Source of the DNA: Candidatus Bathyarchaeota archaeon
GTDB taxonomy: Archaea > Thermoproteota > Bathyarchaeia > TCS64
Assembly (NCBI GenBank): GCA_013329615.1
Contig: DUKA01000176.1
Coordinates: forward strand, 2,422-8,794
DNA: 6,373 nt
Direction: 5' to 3'
Shown: positions 1-5,760 of the stretch, piece after piece
How the letters are laid out: every line of letters starts with the position of its first letter
Numbering within the stretch: position 1 is the stretch's first letter
The notes under the pieces: generated by a model
Database searches by the model: none
The model's input: only the letters and a program-made list of their open reading frames with translations
What the model was told of the DNA's origin: nothing
Position numbers and translations under genes: made by a program

Positions 1-148
1 CGGCGTTGCCGCCACGCCTGATCATCTTGCACCCCGCCTCACCGATCAGCGTGTGCTTGGAGGCTACCATGCCGTTGGGCGCGACGCCGTCGTGCCTACC
101 CGGGCCACCCCAGCGCCTGAACTGGTAGATAAACGGAGAATCAGACAT
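1..148 (-). CDS. Gamma-glutamyltransferase family protein, N-terminal 49 residues (runs off left edge)
   Basis: The minus strand from ATG at 148 to the window edge reads 49 codons. Residues 26-49 carry the N-terminal signature of gamma-glutamyltranspeptidases: NGMVASKHTL, then GEAG, then a final RRGGNA. In the family this is the 'GMVASxHPLA...G..IL..GGNAvDAA' block. Enzymes of this family transfer or hydrolyse gamma-glutamyl groups, for example from glutathione, and mature by self-cleavage at a Thr in the second half, which lies outside the window, so activity cannot be judged. No signal peptide is visible before the motif: the N-terminus is polar and charged. This differs from the exported bacterial enzymes and suggests a cytosolic location. 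A TATA-like gtttaag, read on the minus strand about 23-29 bases upstream, fits a leaderless transcript. Assignment to the superfamily is fairly secure; the exact substrate is not. Confidence 0.8.
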   Translation of the reverse strand, partial: MSDSPFIYQFRRWGGPGRHDGVAPNGMVASKHTLIGEAGCKMIRRGGNA

Positions 149-228
149 AGTATGAGATGGGTGACTCCGCTTAAACCAATTCCCCCGGGGGGCTAAGCTT
201 GAATACAGCCACAGCGTAGCCATTACCC
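149..228. promoter_or_regulatory. Divergent promoter region between the gamma-glutamyltransferase gene and the small hypothetical gene
   Basis: This 80-base gap separates two divergent start codons. On the minus strand a TATA-like gtttaag (about 170-177) lies about 25 bases before the ATG at 148. On the plus strand a weaker AT-rich element, cttgaata (about 198-205), lies about 27 bases before the ATG at 229. Neither start has a clear Shine-Dalgarno motif, in keeping with leaderless archaeal transcripts. Between the two boxes is the perfect 10-base palindrome CCCCCGGGGG (182-191). The promoter calls rest on spacing and composition only. Confidence 0.45.
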
Positions 229-555
229 ATGTCCGAGAAACTACAGGAGTTCCTAGCAACGGGAAAAGACTGGGCGAAGGTCAAGACCACTATCCCCGGA
301 GTCTTCATACAGAAGCTACCCTCCTACCGCGGTCAGCCCGCCCGCCTCGCCATAGAGGTAAACCCAGTAGACGCATCAGGCGCACCAACCAAACGCAAGG
401 GGCTCCTCATCCGAGACATCTCCGAGTACGAGGAGTTCAAGGAGATACTCAGCAACGAGAAAATGGAGACCGTCTTCGACATGCTGGAGAAGGTCAACCC
501 GCCTACCCAGAAGAAGCAGAGAGGCGGCCTCGAGGACGACGTTATCGACATCTAA
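229..555 (+). CDS. Small soluble hypothetical protein, 108 aa
   Basis: I do not recognise a named family. The 108-residue product has no membrane segment or signal peptide. It starts with a short amphipathic stretch (residues 1-20). A likely beta-rich core follows (about 21-62), including GVFIQKLP and a run ending in LAIEVNPVD, then a basic loop (TKRKG) and another strand (LLIRD). A charged helical part follows (about 65-90, EYEEFKEILSNEK). The end is a basic, Gly-containing linker (KKQRGG) and a very acidic tip (LEDDVIDI). Codon use (many GC-ending codons, AGG/AGA/CGC arginines) resembles the neighbours, and the frame is clean from ATG to TAA, so a real gene is likely. It ends 5 bases before the stop codon of the convergent membrane-protein gene. 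A nucleic-acid or protein-binding role is possible from the strand-rich core and charged tail, but that is a guess. Confidence 0.75.
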   Translation: MSEKLQEFLATGKDWAKVKTTIPGVFIQKLPSYRGQPARLAIEVNPVDASGAPTKRKGLLIRDISEYEEFKEILSNEKMETVFDMLEKVNPPTQKKQRGGLEDDVIDI

Positions 556-560
556 ATCGG

Positions 561-1538
561 CTAATCGATCTCCTCGGAGTACATCGTCTTCTTCAACTCT
601 AACAGAGTATTGAGCCTCATCTTGAGCAGTAATATCTCCTCGAACCTCGAATTCTCCTCGATGAAGACGATGAGCTCCTTCTCGAAGGCGTCGATGCGCT
701 TCACGATCTTGAAGTGATCCTTCACGGTGGCATGCTCAATGTGTTCGAGCAGCTCGTCGAGTTTCTCCTCGTACCTCTCGACGCCTATCCTTATCTTAGC
801 GCGGGTCTCCTCGAGCGACACCCGCAGAAGTGCACGGCAGTCATCAGATATCTCGAAAATGAGACCTTCCTTTGATACCACCTTCTTCGCGGCGCCCTGA
901 GCAAAAAGCGACTCCAACGAGTCTCTGACCTCAAACTCCGTGAAGGACGTGTCCTTCAATATCATCGGGAAATCAGCTTCTTTGATTGTCAGGGATAGGG
1001 TTCCCGAGTCCGCGTCCTCATCCATCAGATGTAGGTAGATGAGGCTGTAGATCTTTCTGTAAGATGTTATGGGTATCATCGACTCGAGTAGTGCTGCAGA
1101 GACGGATATCGTGTCAAAGGCGAGGGGGATCTCGATGCCGAGTGTTATGTTCCAGAATTGGAGGATTATCGAGAGAAGCGTCGAGACTATGCCTATGATC
1201 CCCGCGATGATCGAGATGTAAATTAACCAGTCTCGGACAACGTCTCGGCGTATCCAGACACTCTTCACTAGGCTCGGCGGGGCTTCGAGCACGACGACGG
1301 CGTAGACGCATAGGACGAATAGCACAACTGCGAGAAATATCGCCACGACTAAGCCCAAGCCCTGATCCCAGGGAAGTGCTAGCCCAAGTACGAGCCCTAC
1401 GATGCCTAAAGGCTTCAGTATTTCCCTGAGTCTCTGCCTGTAAACCCCCGAGGGAAGCCTGAAGAAGACTATGAACGAGGTTGCGATTAGTAGAATGATG
1501 AGGGCGAATAGCAGACTCGGGGGGATGTTTTCGAGCAT
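561..1538 (-). CDS. Membrane protein with four N-terminal transmembrane segments, a winged-helix-like region and a helical C-terminus
   Basis: The gene encodes 325 residues and I do not recognise a named family. Hydrophobic segments lie at about residues 8-26, 43-57, 61-84 and 104-128, with a weaker fifth stretch near 136-155. Basic residues between segments 1 and 2 (RLPSGVYRQRLR) and after segment 3 (KSVWIRRD) suggest cytoplasmic loops. Residues about 160-240 look like a winged helix: helix SYRKIYSLIYLHL, helix FTEFEVRDSLESLFAQG, then a hairpin KKVVSKEGLIFEI followed by SDDCRALL. Residues 240-320 are charged and heptad-like, probably a coiled coil. ATG at 1538 is chosen because it directly precedes the first membrane segment and has an AT-rich box (cctattaatc, read on the minus strand, 1567-1576) about 33 bases upstream. 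One possibility is a membrane-anchored regulator; the winged helix could equally be a protein-interaction domain. The call as a real membrane protein is firm, the role open. Confidence 0.8.
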   Translation of the reverse strand: MLENIPPSLLFALIILLIATSFIVFFRLPSGVYRQRLREILKPLGIVGLVLGLALPWDQGLGLVVAIFLAVVLFVLCVYAVVVLEAPPSLVKSVWIRRDVVRDWLIYISIIAGIIGIVSTLLSIILQFWNITLGIEIPLAFDTISVSAALLESMIPITSYRKIYSLIYLHLMDEDADSGTLSLTIKEADFPMILKDTSFTEFEVRDSLESLFAQGAAKKVVSKEGLIFEISDDCRALLRVSLEETRAKIRIGVERYEEKLDELLEHIEHATVKDHFKIVKRIDAFEKELIVFIEENSRFEEILLLKMRLNTLLELKKTMYSEEID

Positions 1539-1630
1539 CGCTTCTTCGGAGTGATAATGTCATAATGATTAATAGGGTTTGCATGCGTCGCCTGTGACCC
1601 TAAATGCCTTAACTCACGCTGACTTATAAC
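1539..1630. promoter_or_regulatory. Divergent promoter region between the membrane protein and the M42 peptidase
   Basis: This 92-base gap holds both promoters. For the minus-strand membrane protein the TATA-like box is at about 1567-1576. It is preceded on the gene side by a short direct repeat, ATAATG, seen twice at 1555-1560-type spacing within 1554-1568. For the plus-strand peptidase, ctaaatgcctta (1600-1611) is centred about 27-33 bases before the GTG/ATG starts and fits a TATA box with a short leader or none. A second, better-looking ttataa (1624-1629) lies only about 8 bases before the ATG, too close for a normal archaeal TATA box serving this start. No Shine-Dalgarno motif is seen for either gene. 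Confidence 0.4.
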
Positions 1631-2725
1631 GTGAACATGGTTGAAGAGAGCGTTCTCGACATCTTCACTAGGTTTGTGGAGGTTCAGGCTCCCTCGGGCT
1701 TCGAGGAGCCGATGATGAGGGCATTCATGGAGGAGATCAAGCCCTACGTGGACGAGGTACACGGCACGCCACGCGGCAACATGATCGCCGTCCAGAAGGG
1801 TGGAAACCCAAAGGCGCCCAAGGTCGCCCTCGTCGCCCACCTCGACCAGATAGGCTTTATAGTCTTCAACATAGACGCGACGGGCTTCGTCAGGTTCAGG
1901 AAGATCGGCGGAAGCGTCACCCGAGCCATACAGGGGCAGCACCTGCAGATACTCACCGAGAAGGGCCCCATCGTGGGCGTCGTCGGCATGAAGCCCGGGC
2001 ACATAACCACCCCCGCGGAAGCGAATACGATCCCTCCCATAGAGGACATGTACATAGACATCGGGGCCCGGAGCAGGGAGGAGGCGATAGCCATGGGGGT
2101 CAGGAACGGCACACCTATCACCTACGCCACCGCCCCCGTGAAGCTCGCGAACGGCCTCATAGCCAGCCCGAGCATCGACGACCGCGCGGGCTGCACCGCC
2201 CTGATACAGATCGCCAAGCGGTTCGCGAAGAAGCGCCCGAAGGCGACCGTCTACTACATAGGCTCCGTCGAGGAGGAGATCGGGCTCCGTGGCGCGGAGA
2301 CGTGCCTGCACGACCTAGACGTCGACATGGCCGTAGCCGTCGACACCTTCCCCGCCGGCTTCCAACCCGACGTGAACATGCGTGACCTATTCTACGAGGT
2401 TGGGAAGGGCGCGGGTCTACACGTGGGCGAGTTGGGTGACAGGGTCAGGATACAGAGTCAGCAGGTCCACAAGTGGCTCAGGAGGACGGCCGAGGCGCAT
2501 GGCATCCCCCACCAGGTGGGTATTATGAGCGGAGGCACAGACGCCATGACGATGATGCAGACACGCGGAGGCATACCCGCATGCACGATAGGCATCCCGC
2601 GCCGCTACAGCCACAGCCCAGTAGAGGTCTTCGCGCCAAGCGACCTGGAAAACCTCATAAAAATACTCACGACAGCGATCAGCGAACTCGAACCGGGCTT
2701 CACGACCACCCGCCCACAGTCATGA
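1631..2725 (+). CDS. M42 family metallo-aminopeptidase (TET / endoglucanase-M-like)
   Basis: This is a cytosolic di-metal aminopeptidase of the M42 family. Members typically assemble into tetrahedral dodecamers (TET) that trim short peptides. The 364-residue length is normal and every expected active-site residue is present: His70 in AHLDQIG, with Asp72; bridging Asp183 in SIDDRAG; Glu215 (catalytic base) and Glu216 (ligand) in VEEEIGLRGAE; Asp238 in AVDTFPAG; and His328 in RYSHSPVE. The GGTDA motif is at 301-305. Spacing matches the archaeal TET pattern (His, then Asp about 114 residues later, Glu-Glu about 30 on). In most relatives AHxD is followed by Glu; here it is Gln73, a mild change. 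Translation may begin at GTG 1631 or at ATG 1637 (residue 3); I slightly favour the ATG. Which residues this TET enzyme prefers cannot be read from the sequence. The stop codon lies inside the inverted repeat at the next gene's promoter. Confidence 0.95.
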   Translation: MNMVEESVLDIFTRFVEVQAPSGFEEPMMRAFMEEIKPYVDEVHGTPRGNMIAVQKGGNPKAPKVALVAHLDQIGFIVFNIDATGFVRFRKIGGSVTRAIQGQHLQILTEKGPIVGVVGMKPGHITTPAEANTIPPIEDMYIDIGARSREEAIAMGVRNGTPITYATAPVKLANGLIASPSIDDRAGCTALIQIAKRFAKKRPKATVYYIGSVEEEIGLRGAETCLHDLDVDMAVAVDTFPAGFQPDVNMRDLFYEVGKGAGLHVGELGDRVRIQSQQVHKWLRRTAEAHGIPHQVGIMSGGTDAMTMMQTRGGIPACTIGIPRRYSHSPVEVFAPSDLENLIKILTTAISELEPGFTTTRPQS

Positions 2726-2738
2726 TAATATTTATCAT
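2722..2738. repeat. Inverted repeat ATGATAA-TAT-TTATCAT overlapping the peptidase stop and the kinase promoter
   Basis: Seven-base perfect arms with a 3-base spacer cover the M42 stop codon and the AT-rich TATA-like element (ataatatttat) that would place the kinase transcript start near 2758. It could be an operator that competes with TBP, or merely an AT-rich chance palindrome. The loop is too short for a strong RNA hairpin terminator. The repeat is seen directly; its function is inferred. Confidence 0.5.
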
Positions 2739-2763
2739 TCAGATAAGTCACTCATAGGAAAAC

Positions 2764-2768
2764 GGTGA
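2764..2768 (+). promoter_or_regulatory. Shine-Dalgarno motif GGTGA for the TTG-started kinase
   Basis: GGTGA matches part of the archaeal anti-Shine-Dalgarno complement (GGAGGTGATC). It ends 7 bases before TTG at 2776, which is ideal spacing. This decides the start: TTG is followed at once by a basic stretch and the first membrane segment (KLRLKLIIILSVL), and the GTG inside the motif is out of frame. Most other genes in the window lack such a motif. Confidence 0.6.
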
Positions 2769-2775
2769 ACGCGGA

Positions 2776-4518
2776 TTGAAACTCCGACTGAAGCTCATTA
2801 TAATCCTGAGCGTTCTGATCGGAGCTCTGATCTTCACACTCTACGCATTCAGCTACATCGCGGTATTCGAAAGATACAATGTTCTTGAACAAAACGAGGT
2901 CAATCAGGAGTTACAGAGAGTCAGCAACATCATAGGTGCGGAGATTGCGAGGATAGACGCCTTCGCCCACGATTGGGCGTCCTGGGACGACAGCTACCAA
3001 TTCGTAGTCGACAAAAATCCTTCATATATCGGGTCCAACCTCATCGACACGACGTTCAGAACAAACAGAATTAACCTGATGATCTACTACGATGTTTCCG
3101 GTAACGTTGTGTTCGCTAAGGCTATTGACCTGAACGAGGACGTCGAGGTGGAGATACCATCCGCCTTCACTGGCGATTTGTCTGGTAAGGACTTACTGGC
3201 GGAGGGAGACGAGGACTCAGTGAGTGGAATAATCTCCATCTCTGAGGGGCTTCTCATGTTCTCCTCGCACCCGATAATAACGAGCAGCGAGACGGGCCCC
3301 TTGCGTGGGACACTCGTGACGGGGAGATACATCGACGAGGCCGAGCTTCTTCGGCTGACCGCCATAATGAACATAGAGATCGACGTAAAACAGCTCGATT
3401 CAGTTTTACCAAGTGACTACCAAGCGGCCCTCGGGGCCATCACGTCGCAGAGCCCCGTCGCGACCATGCCAGTCGACTCTAACGTGATCAACGGATACAT
3501 GGTACTCGACGACTACGCGGGCCAGTCAGCCATGATGTTAAAGATCAGTCTACCCCGAGACATCTACCGGGAAGGGCAGGCGGCAGTGCAATCATTCCTG
3601 ATGTATTTCCTCGTGATCGGTCTGATGGTCGGCGTTGTCGGCCTTGTCGTTGACGACTACATCTTCGTGAGGCCGATGGTCTCGCTCAGCGAGAAGGTCG
3701 CCGCGATAGGCAAGAAGAAGGACTTCGACGAGCGCCTACAGGTCACCGGTGACGACGAGCAGGCATCCCTCAGCCGGGACATCAACAACATGCTCGACTC
3801 AATGAAAGAAGCGAGGGAGAAGGAACTCACTCAGAGGACTGAGGTCGAGGGGCTGAGGAGGGAACACTTCAAGGAGCTCCTCACGGGCGCGTCGAGGGTT
3901 ATAAATTCGATCCGCTACGACCTCAGGAGCCCCCTGCAGGTCATCAGGAACGCCACATACCTGCTGCGCGAGGACCCGAAGAAGGCAGAAGCCCTCACCG
4001 ACATGATAGACGAGAGTGTGGAGAACGCGGTATCCACCATAGAAGACATCAGCAGCAAGACCCAGACCGGGGCGCTGAAGATAACGGTCACCGACCTGCG
4101 CTACGTCATCGAGGCGGCCGTCGAAATGGCGAAGATACCCGAAAACATCAAGGTCGTGATAAAGGTCGATGAGGAGTTCCTCGCCGTACTCCTCGACGTG
4201 GCCAAGTTTCAGAGGGTCCTCGACAACCTGATCAGGAACGCGGTGGAGGCCATGCCGCGGGGCGGCACGCTCACTATAAACAGCGGGAGGGTCAACGACT
4301 CGATACATATAGAGGTCGAGGACACGGGTATAGGCATCGAGCCCGGGGAGATGGGCAAGCTCTTCCAGCCCTTCTATACCACGAAGCCGACGGGGACGGG
4401 TCTCGGCCTCTTCTCCAGCAAGGAGGTAATCGAGGCACTCGGGGGCATGATCAGGGTAGACTCAACCCTCGACGTCGGCACGAGGGTAACGATTGTCCTC
4501 TCGAACAGGAGAGATTAA
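2776..4518 (+). CDS. CHASE4-HAMP sensor histidine kinase homologue with Tyr in place of the phosphoaccepting His
   Basis: The gene encodes a 580-residue membrane sensor kinase. In order it has a membrane segment (residues 8-30), an extracellular CHASE4 domain (about 35-260, with the typical HDWASWDDSY at 65-74 and YYDVSGNVV at 104-112), a second membrane segment (271-291), HAMP (about 293-345), a charged linker helix, a HisKA-like dimerisation helix (about 365-430) and an HATPase domain (about 438-577). The ATP site is complete: N box with Asn484 and Asn488, G1 DTGIG (516-520), F box LFQPFYTTKP and G2 GTGLGL (540-545). The H box reads RYDLRSPLQ where 'HDLRxPLQ' is expected, so residue 381 is Tyr (TAC at 3916-3918) and ordinary autophosphorylation at that position is ruled out if the base is right. 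His364 is the nearest upstream His, 17 residues away and not in an H-box context. It could be a degenerate kinase, a phosphatase or a dimer partner. The frame is otherwise intact, and a receiver gene follows. Confidence 0.93.
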   Translation: MKLRLKLIIILSVLIGALIFTLYAFSYIAVFERYNVLEQNEVNQELQRVSNIIGAEIARIDAFAHDWASWDDSYQFVVDKNPSYIGSNLIDTTFRTNRINLMIYYDVSGNVVFAKAIDLNEDVEVEIPSAFTGDLSGKDLLAEGDEDSVSGIISISEGLLMFSSHPIITSSETGPLRGTLVTGRYIDEAELLRLTAIMNIEIDVKQLDSVLPSDYQAALGAITSQSPVATMPVDSNVINGYMVLDDYAGQSAMMLKISLPRDIYREGQAAVQSFLMYFLVIGLMVGVVGLVVDDYIFVRPMVSLSEKVAAIGKKKDFDERLQVTGDDEQASLSRDINNMLDSMKEAREKELTQRTEVEGLRREHFKELLTGASRVINSIRYDLRSPLQVIRNATYLLREDPKKAEALTDMIDESVENAVSTIEDISSKTQTGALKITVTDLRYVIEAAVEMAKIPENIKVVIKVDEEFLAVLLDVAKFQRVLDNLIRNAVEAMPRGGTLTINSGRVNDSIHIEVEDTGIGIEPGEMGKLFQPFYTTKPTGTGLGLFSSKEVIEALGGMIRVDSTLDVGTRVTIVLSNRRD

Positions 4519-4570
4519 TCAATATTTCAGATCCATCATAGATAAAAAAGGCGGATAAACTAAATTTAGT
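4519..4570 (+). promoter_or_regulatory. Promoter region of the receiver gene, with an abutting 12-base palindrome
   Basis: The gap between the kinase stop and the receiver start holds a TATA-like gataaaaa (4541-4548), centred about 26 bases before the ATG at 4571. This is right for a leaderless transcript, and there is no Shine-Dalgarno motif. The perfect palindrome ACTAAATTTAGT (4559-4570) ends on the base before the ATG, over the expected transcription start, where a bound dimer would block initiation. Upstream, AATATTTCAGAT (4521-4532) and TCATAG (4536-4541) repeat, in the same order, blocks found upstream of the kinase. The receiver is therefore probably transcribed on its own as well as, perhaps, by read-through. 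Confidence 0.5.
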
Positions 4571-4924
4571 ATGGCGAGGGGTTCCCTGCTTCTGGTTGAC
4601 GACGACGAGATAAGCAGCCAGATACTCGGCTACATCCTCGTCGACGAGGACTACGCGGTGGATGCCGCGGCGACCGGTGGAGCCGCCCTCGATAAGGTAA
4701 AAACCAATGACTACGACCTCGTGTTCCTCGATTACATGCTCCCGGACATGCGCGGTCACGAGGTGGCGAAGAGAATGAGGGTGCTTAAACCCGGCATCAA
4801 GATCATCTTCCTCACGGGCTATACGAGGGATGAGGACACGCCTGAGGACCTCTTCGAGAAGATTCTGTTGAAGCCGGTCCCGCCGGACATCATCGTGAAG
4901 GCGATTAAGGACACCCTCGGCTGA
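4571..4924 (+). CDS. Single-domain response regulator (CheY-like receiver)
   Basis: The 117-residue product is a receiver domain only, with no output domain. Key residues are present: acidic cluster Asp10-Asp11-Asp12, phosphoacceptor Asp54 in VFLDYMLPDM, the switch Thr82 in IIFLTGY, and Lys101-Pro102 in LLKPVP. In this superfamily phosphorylation of the Asp changes the alpha4-beta5-alpha5 face that binds a partner. Such stand-alone receivers act through protein contacts or as phosphorelay intermediates. It sits 52 bases after the kinase with its own TATA-like box, so it may serve the kinase upstream or other kinases in the cell. Because that kinase lacks the phosphoaccepting His, the phosphate source for Asp54 is uncertain. 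The sequence is cytosolic and clean from ATG to TGA. Output target unknown. Confidence 0.95.
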   Translation: MARGSLLLVDDDEISSQILGYILVDEDYAVDAAATGGAALDKVKTNDYDLVFLDYMLPDMRGHEVAKRMRVLKPGIKIIFLTGYTRDEDTPEDLFEKILLKPVPPDIIVKAIKDTLG

Positions 4925-4963
4925 ACGGCTCCGGGCGGGGATCGGGCGGAGTTCTTTAATTCT
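4925..4963 (+). promoter_or_regulatory. Short gap before the creatininase-family gene with a poorly placed TATA-like box
   Basis: The 39-base gap contains GC-rich ggggatcgggcggag (4937-4951), in which cggag is a weak Shine-Dalgarno candidate about 12 bases from the ATG at 4964. The AT-rich tctttaatt (4953-4961) lies too close to the ATG to serve it as a TATA box; if used, it would start transcription near 4980-4990, by the in-frame TTG codons at 4982 and 4991. Read-through from the receiver gene is the simpler explanation. Confidence 0.3.
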
Positions 4964-5740
4964 ATGCGGCTCCGATCACCCTTGATTCCCTTGAACGACA
5001 CGGAGTTGCTCAGGATGATGGGGTACAGGCTGAAGGACGCCTACTTCGATAAGGCTGTGCTGCCCATCGGCTCGACCGAGTATCACGGTGAGCACCTGCC
5101 CTTCGGGACGGACACGCTTGTGGCCGACAGCCTCGCGGCGGCGGTCGCGGGGAGGGTCGAGGGCATGCTCAAGCTCCCCGTCATGCCCTACGGGATGAGC
5201 CACCACTACTCCAGCTTCCCCATGGTCCTCACCATCGACACTGAGACGCTCATCAGGGTGCTGAAGCAGCTCATGGAGTCGCTTAACGCCCACGGTGTGA
5301 AGCGGCTCCTCGTCATAAACGGGCACGACGGCAACATCCCGGCCCTCGAGGCGGCCACCCGCGAGTACAGGACGGAGCACCCCGAGTTCAAGGTGGCGGC
5401 GCTCGAGGCGTGGTGGGTAACCGCTGGCGACCTCCTGCCGCCGGGCACATTCGAGGCTTGGGGCGGCCTCGGCCACGCCGGCGAGGGGGAGACGAGCATG
5501 ATGCTCAGGGTCGCCCCAGAACTCGTCAATATGAGCAAGGCGAAGGGGCACATACCCGACCTCCCCGCCCACGTGCAGGTCAAGTGGCTCTTCCGAGAGA
5601 TCACTCCCTACGGCGTCACCGGCGACCCTACGAAGGCGACCTCCGAAAAGGGCATACTGATGTGGGACACCCTCGTTAACCACCTAGTCGACTTCCTCGA
5701 AGAGATGGATAGAAACGGCTGGGAAGTAGACAAGGAGTAG
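4964..5740 (+). CDS. Creatininase-family metal-dependent amidohydrolase
   Basis: The 258-residue length is standard for the creatininase (creatinine amidohydrolase) superfamily, which hydrolyses cyclic or linear amide bonds with one or two metals such as Zn, Mn or Fe. The first metal motif is GSTEYHGEHLPFGTD, with Glu39, His41 and Asp50 as ligands. It is followed by YGMSHHYSSFP (76-86), NGHDGN (119-124, His121 ligand) and HAGEGETSMML (171-181). The tail GVTGDPTKATSEKG is also typical. True creatininase has Glu two residues after the NGH His (NGHYEN); here that position is Gly, as in the wider family, and the usual NGHGGN is NGHDGN. The substrate is therefore probably not creatinine: archaeal relatives include FAPy deformylase (riboflavin/F420 route) and others acting on peptides. 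The start at 4964 leaves about 30 residues before the first motif, normal for the family. Superfamily firm, substrate unknown. Confidence 0.93.
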   Translation: MRLRSPLIPLNDTELLRMMGYRLKDAYFDKAVLPIGSTEYHGEHLPFGTDTLVADSLAAAVAGRVEGMLKLPVMPYGMSHHYSSFPMVLTIDTETLIRVLKQLMESLNAHGVKRLLVINGHDGNIPALEAATREYRTEHPEFKVAALEAWWVTAGDLLPPGTFEAWGGLGHAGEGETSMMLRVAPELVNMSKAKGHIPDLPAHVQVKWLFREITPYGVTGDPTKATSEKGILMWDTLVNHLVDFLEEMDRNGWEVDKE

Positions 5741-5760
5741 ACCAAGGCGCAGGTCGCAGG

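Noticed and set aside
1114..1584. Second open frame on the minus strand overlapping the membrane-protein gene
   Set aside because: Arg/His/Ser-rich composition typical of a wrong frame; the overlapping frame gives clean membrane segments.
1624..1629. ttataa as the TATA box of the M42 peptidase
   Set aside because: Only about 8 bases before the ATG; a start about 26 bases downstream would fall inside the gene and remove the conserved N-terminal helix.
1487..2311. Long open frame on the minus strand opposite the M42 peptidase
   Set aside because: Its Asp/Arg/Leu/His-rich translation is the antisense reflection of a GC-rich gene with full active-site motifs on the plus strand.
3865..3867. His364 as a relocated phosphoacceptor for the kinase
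   Set aside because: It is 17 residues upstream of the H-box position and lacks the E/D-LRxPL context, so there is no sequence support for it.
3799..4308. Open frame on the minus strand opposite the kinase domain
   Set aside because: It lies within the conserved HisKA/HATPase coding region and has no motif of its own.
4981..4995. Short direct repeat cccttgattcccttga at the start of the creatininase-family gene
   Set aside because: Two copies of a 6-base word in coding sequence; expected by chance.
4976..5683. Long open frame on the minus strand opposite the creatininase-family gene
   Set aside because: Low-complexity antisense translation without recognisable motifs; the plus strand has a complete family signature.
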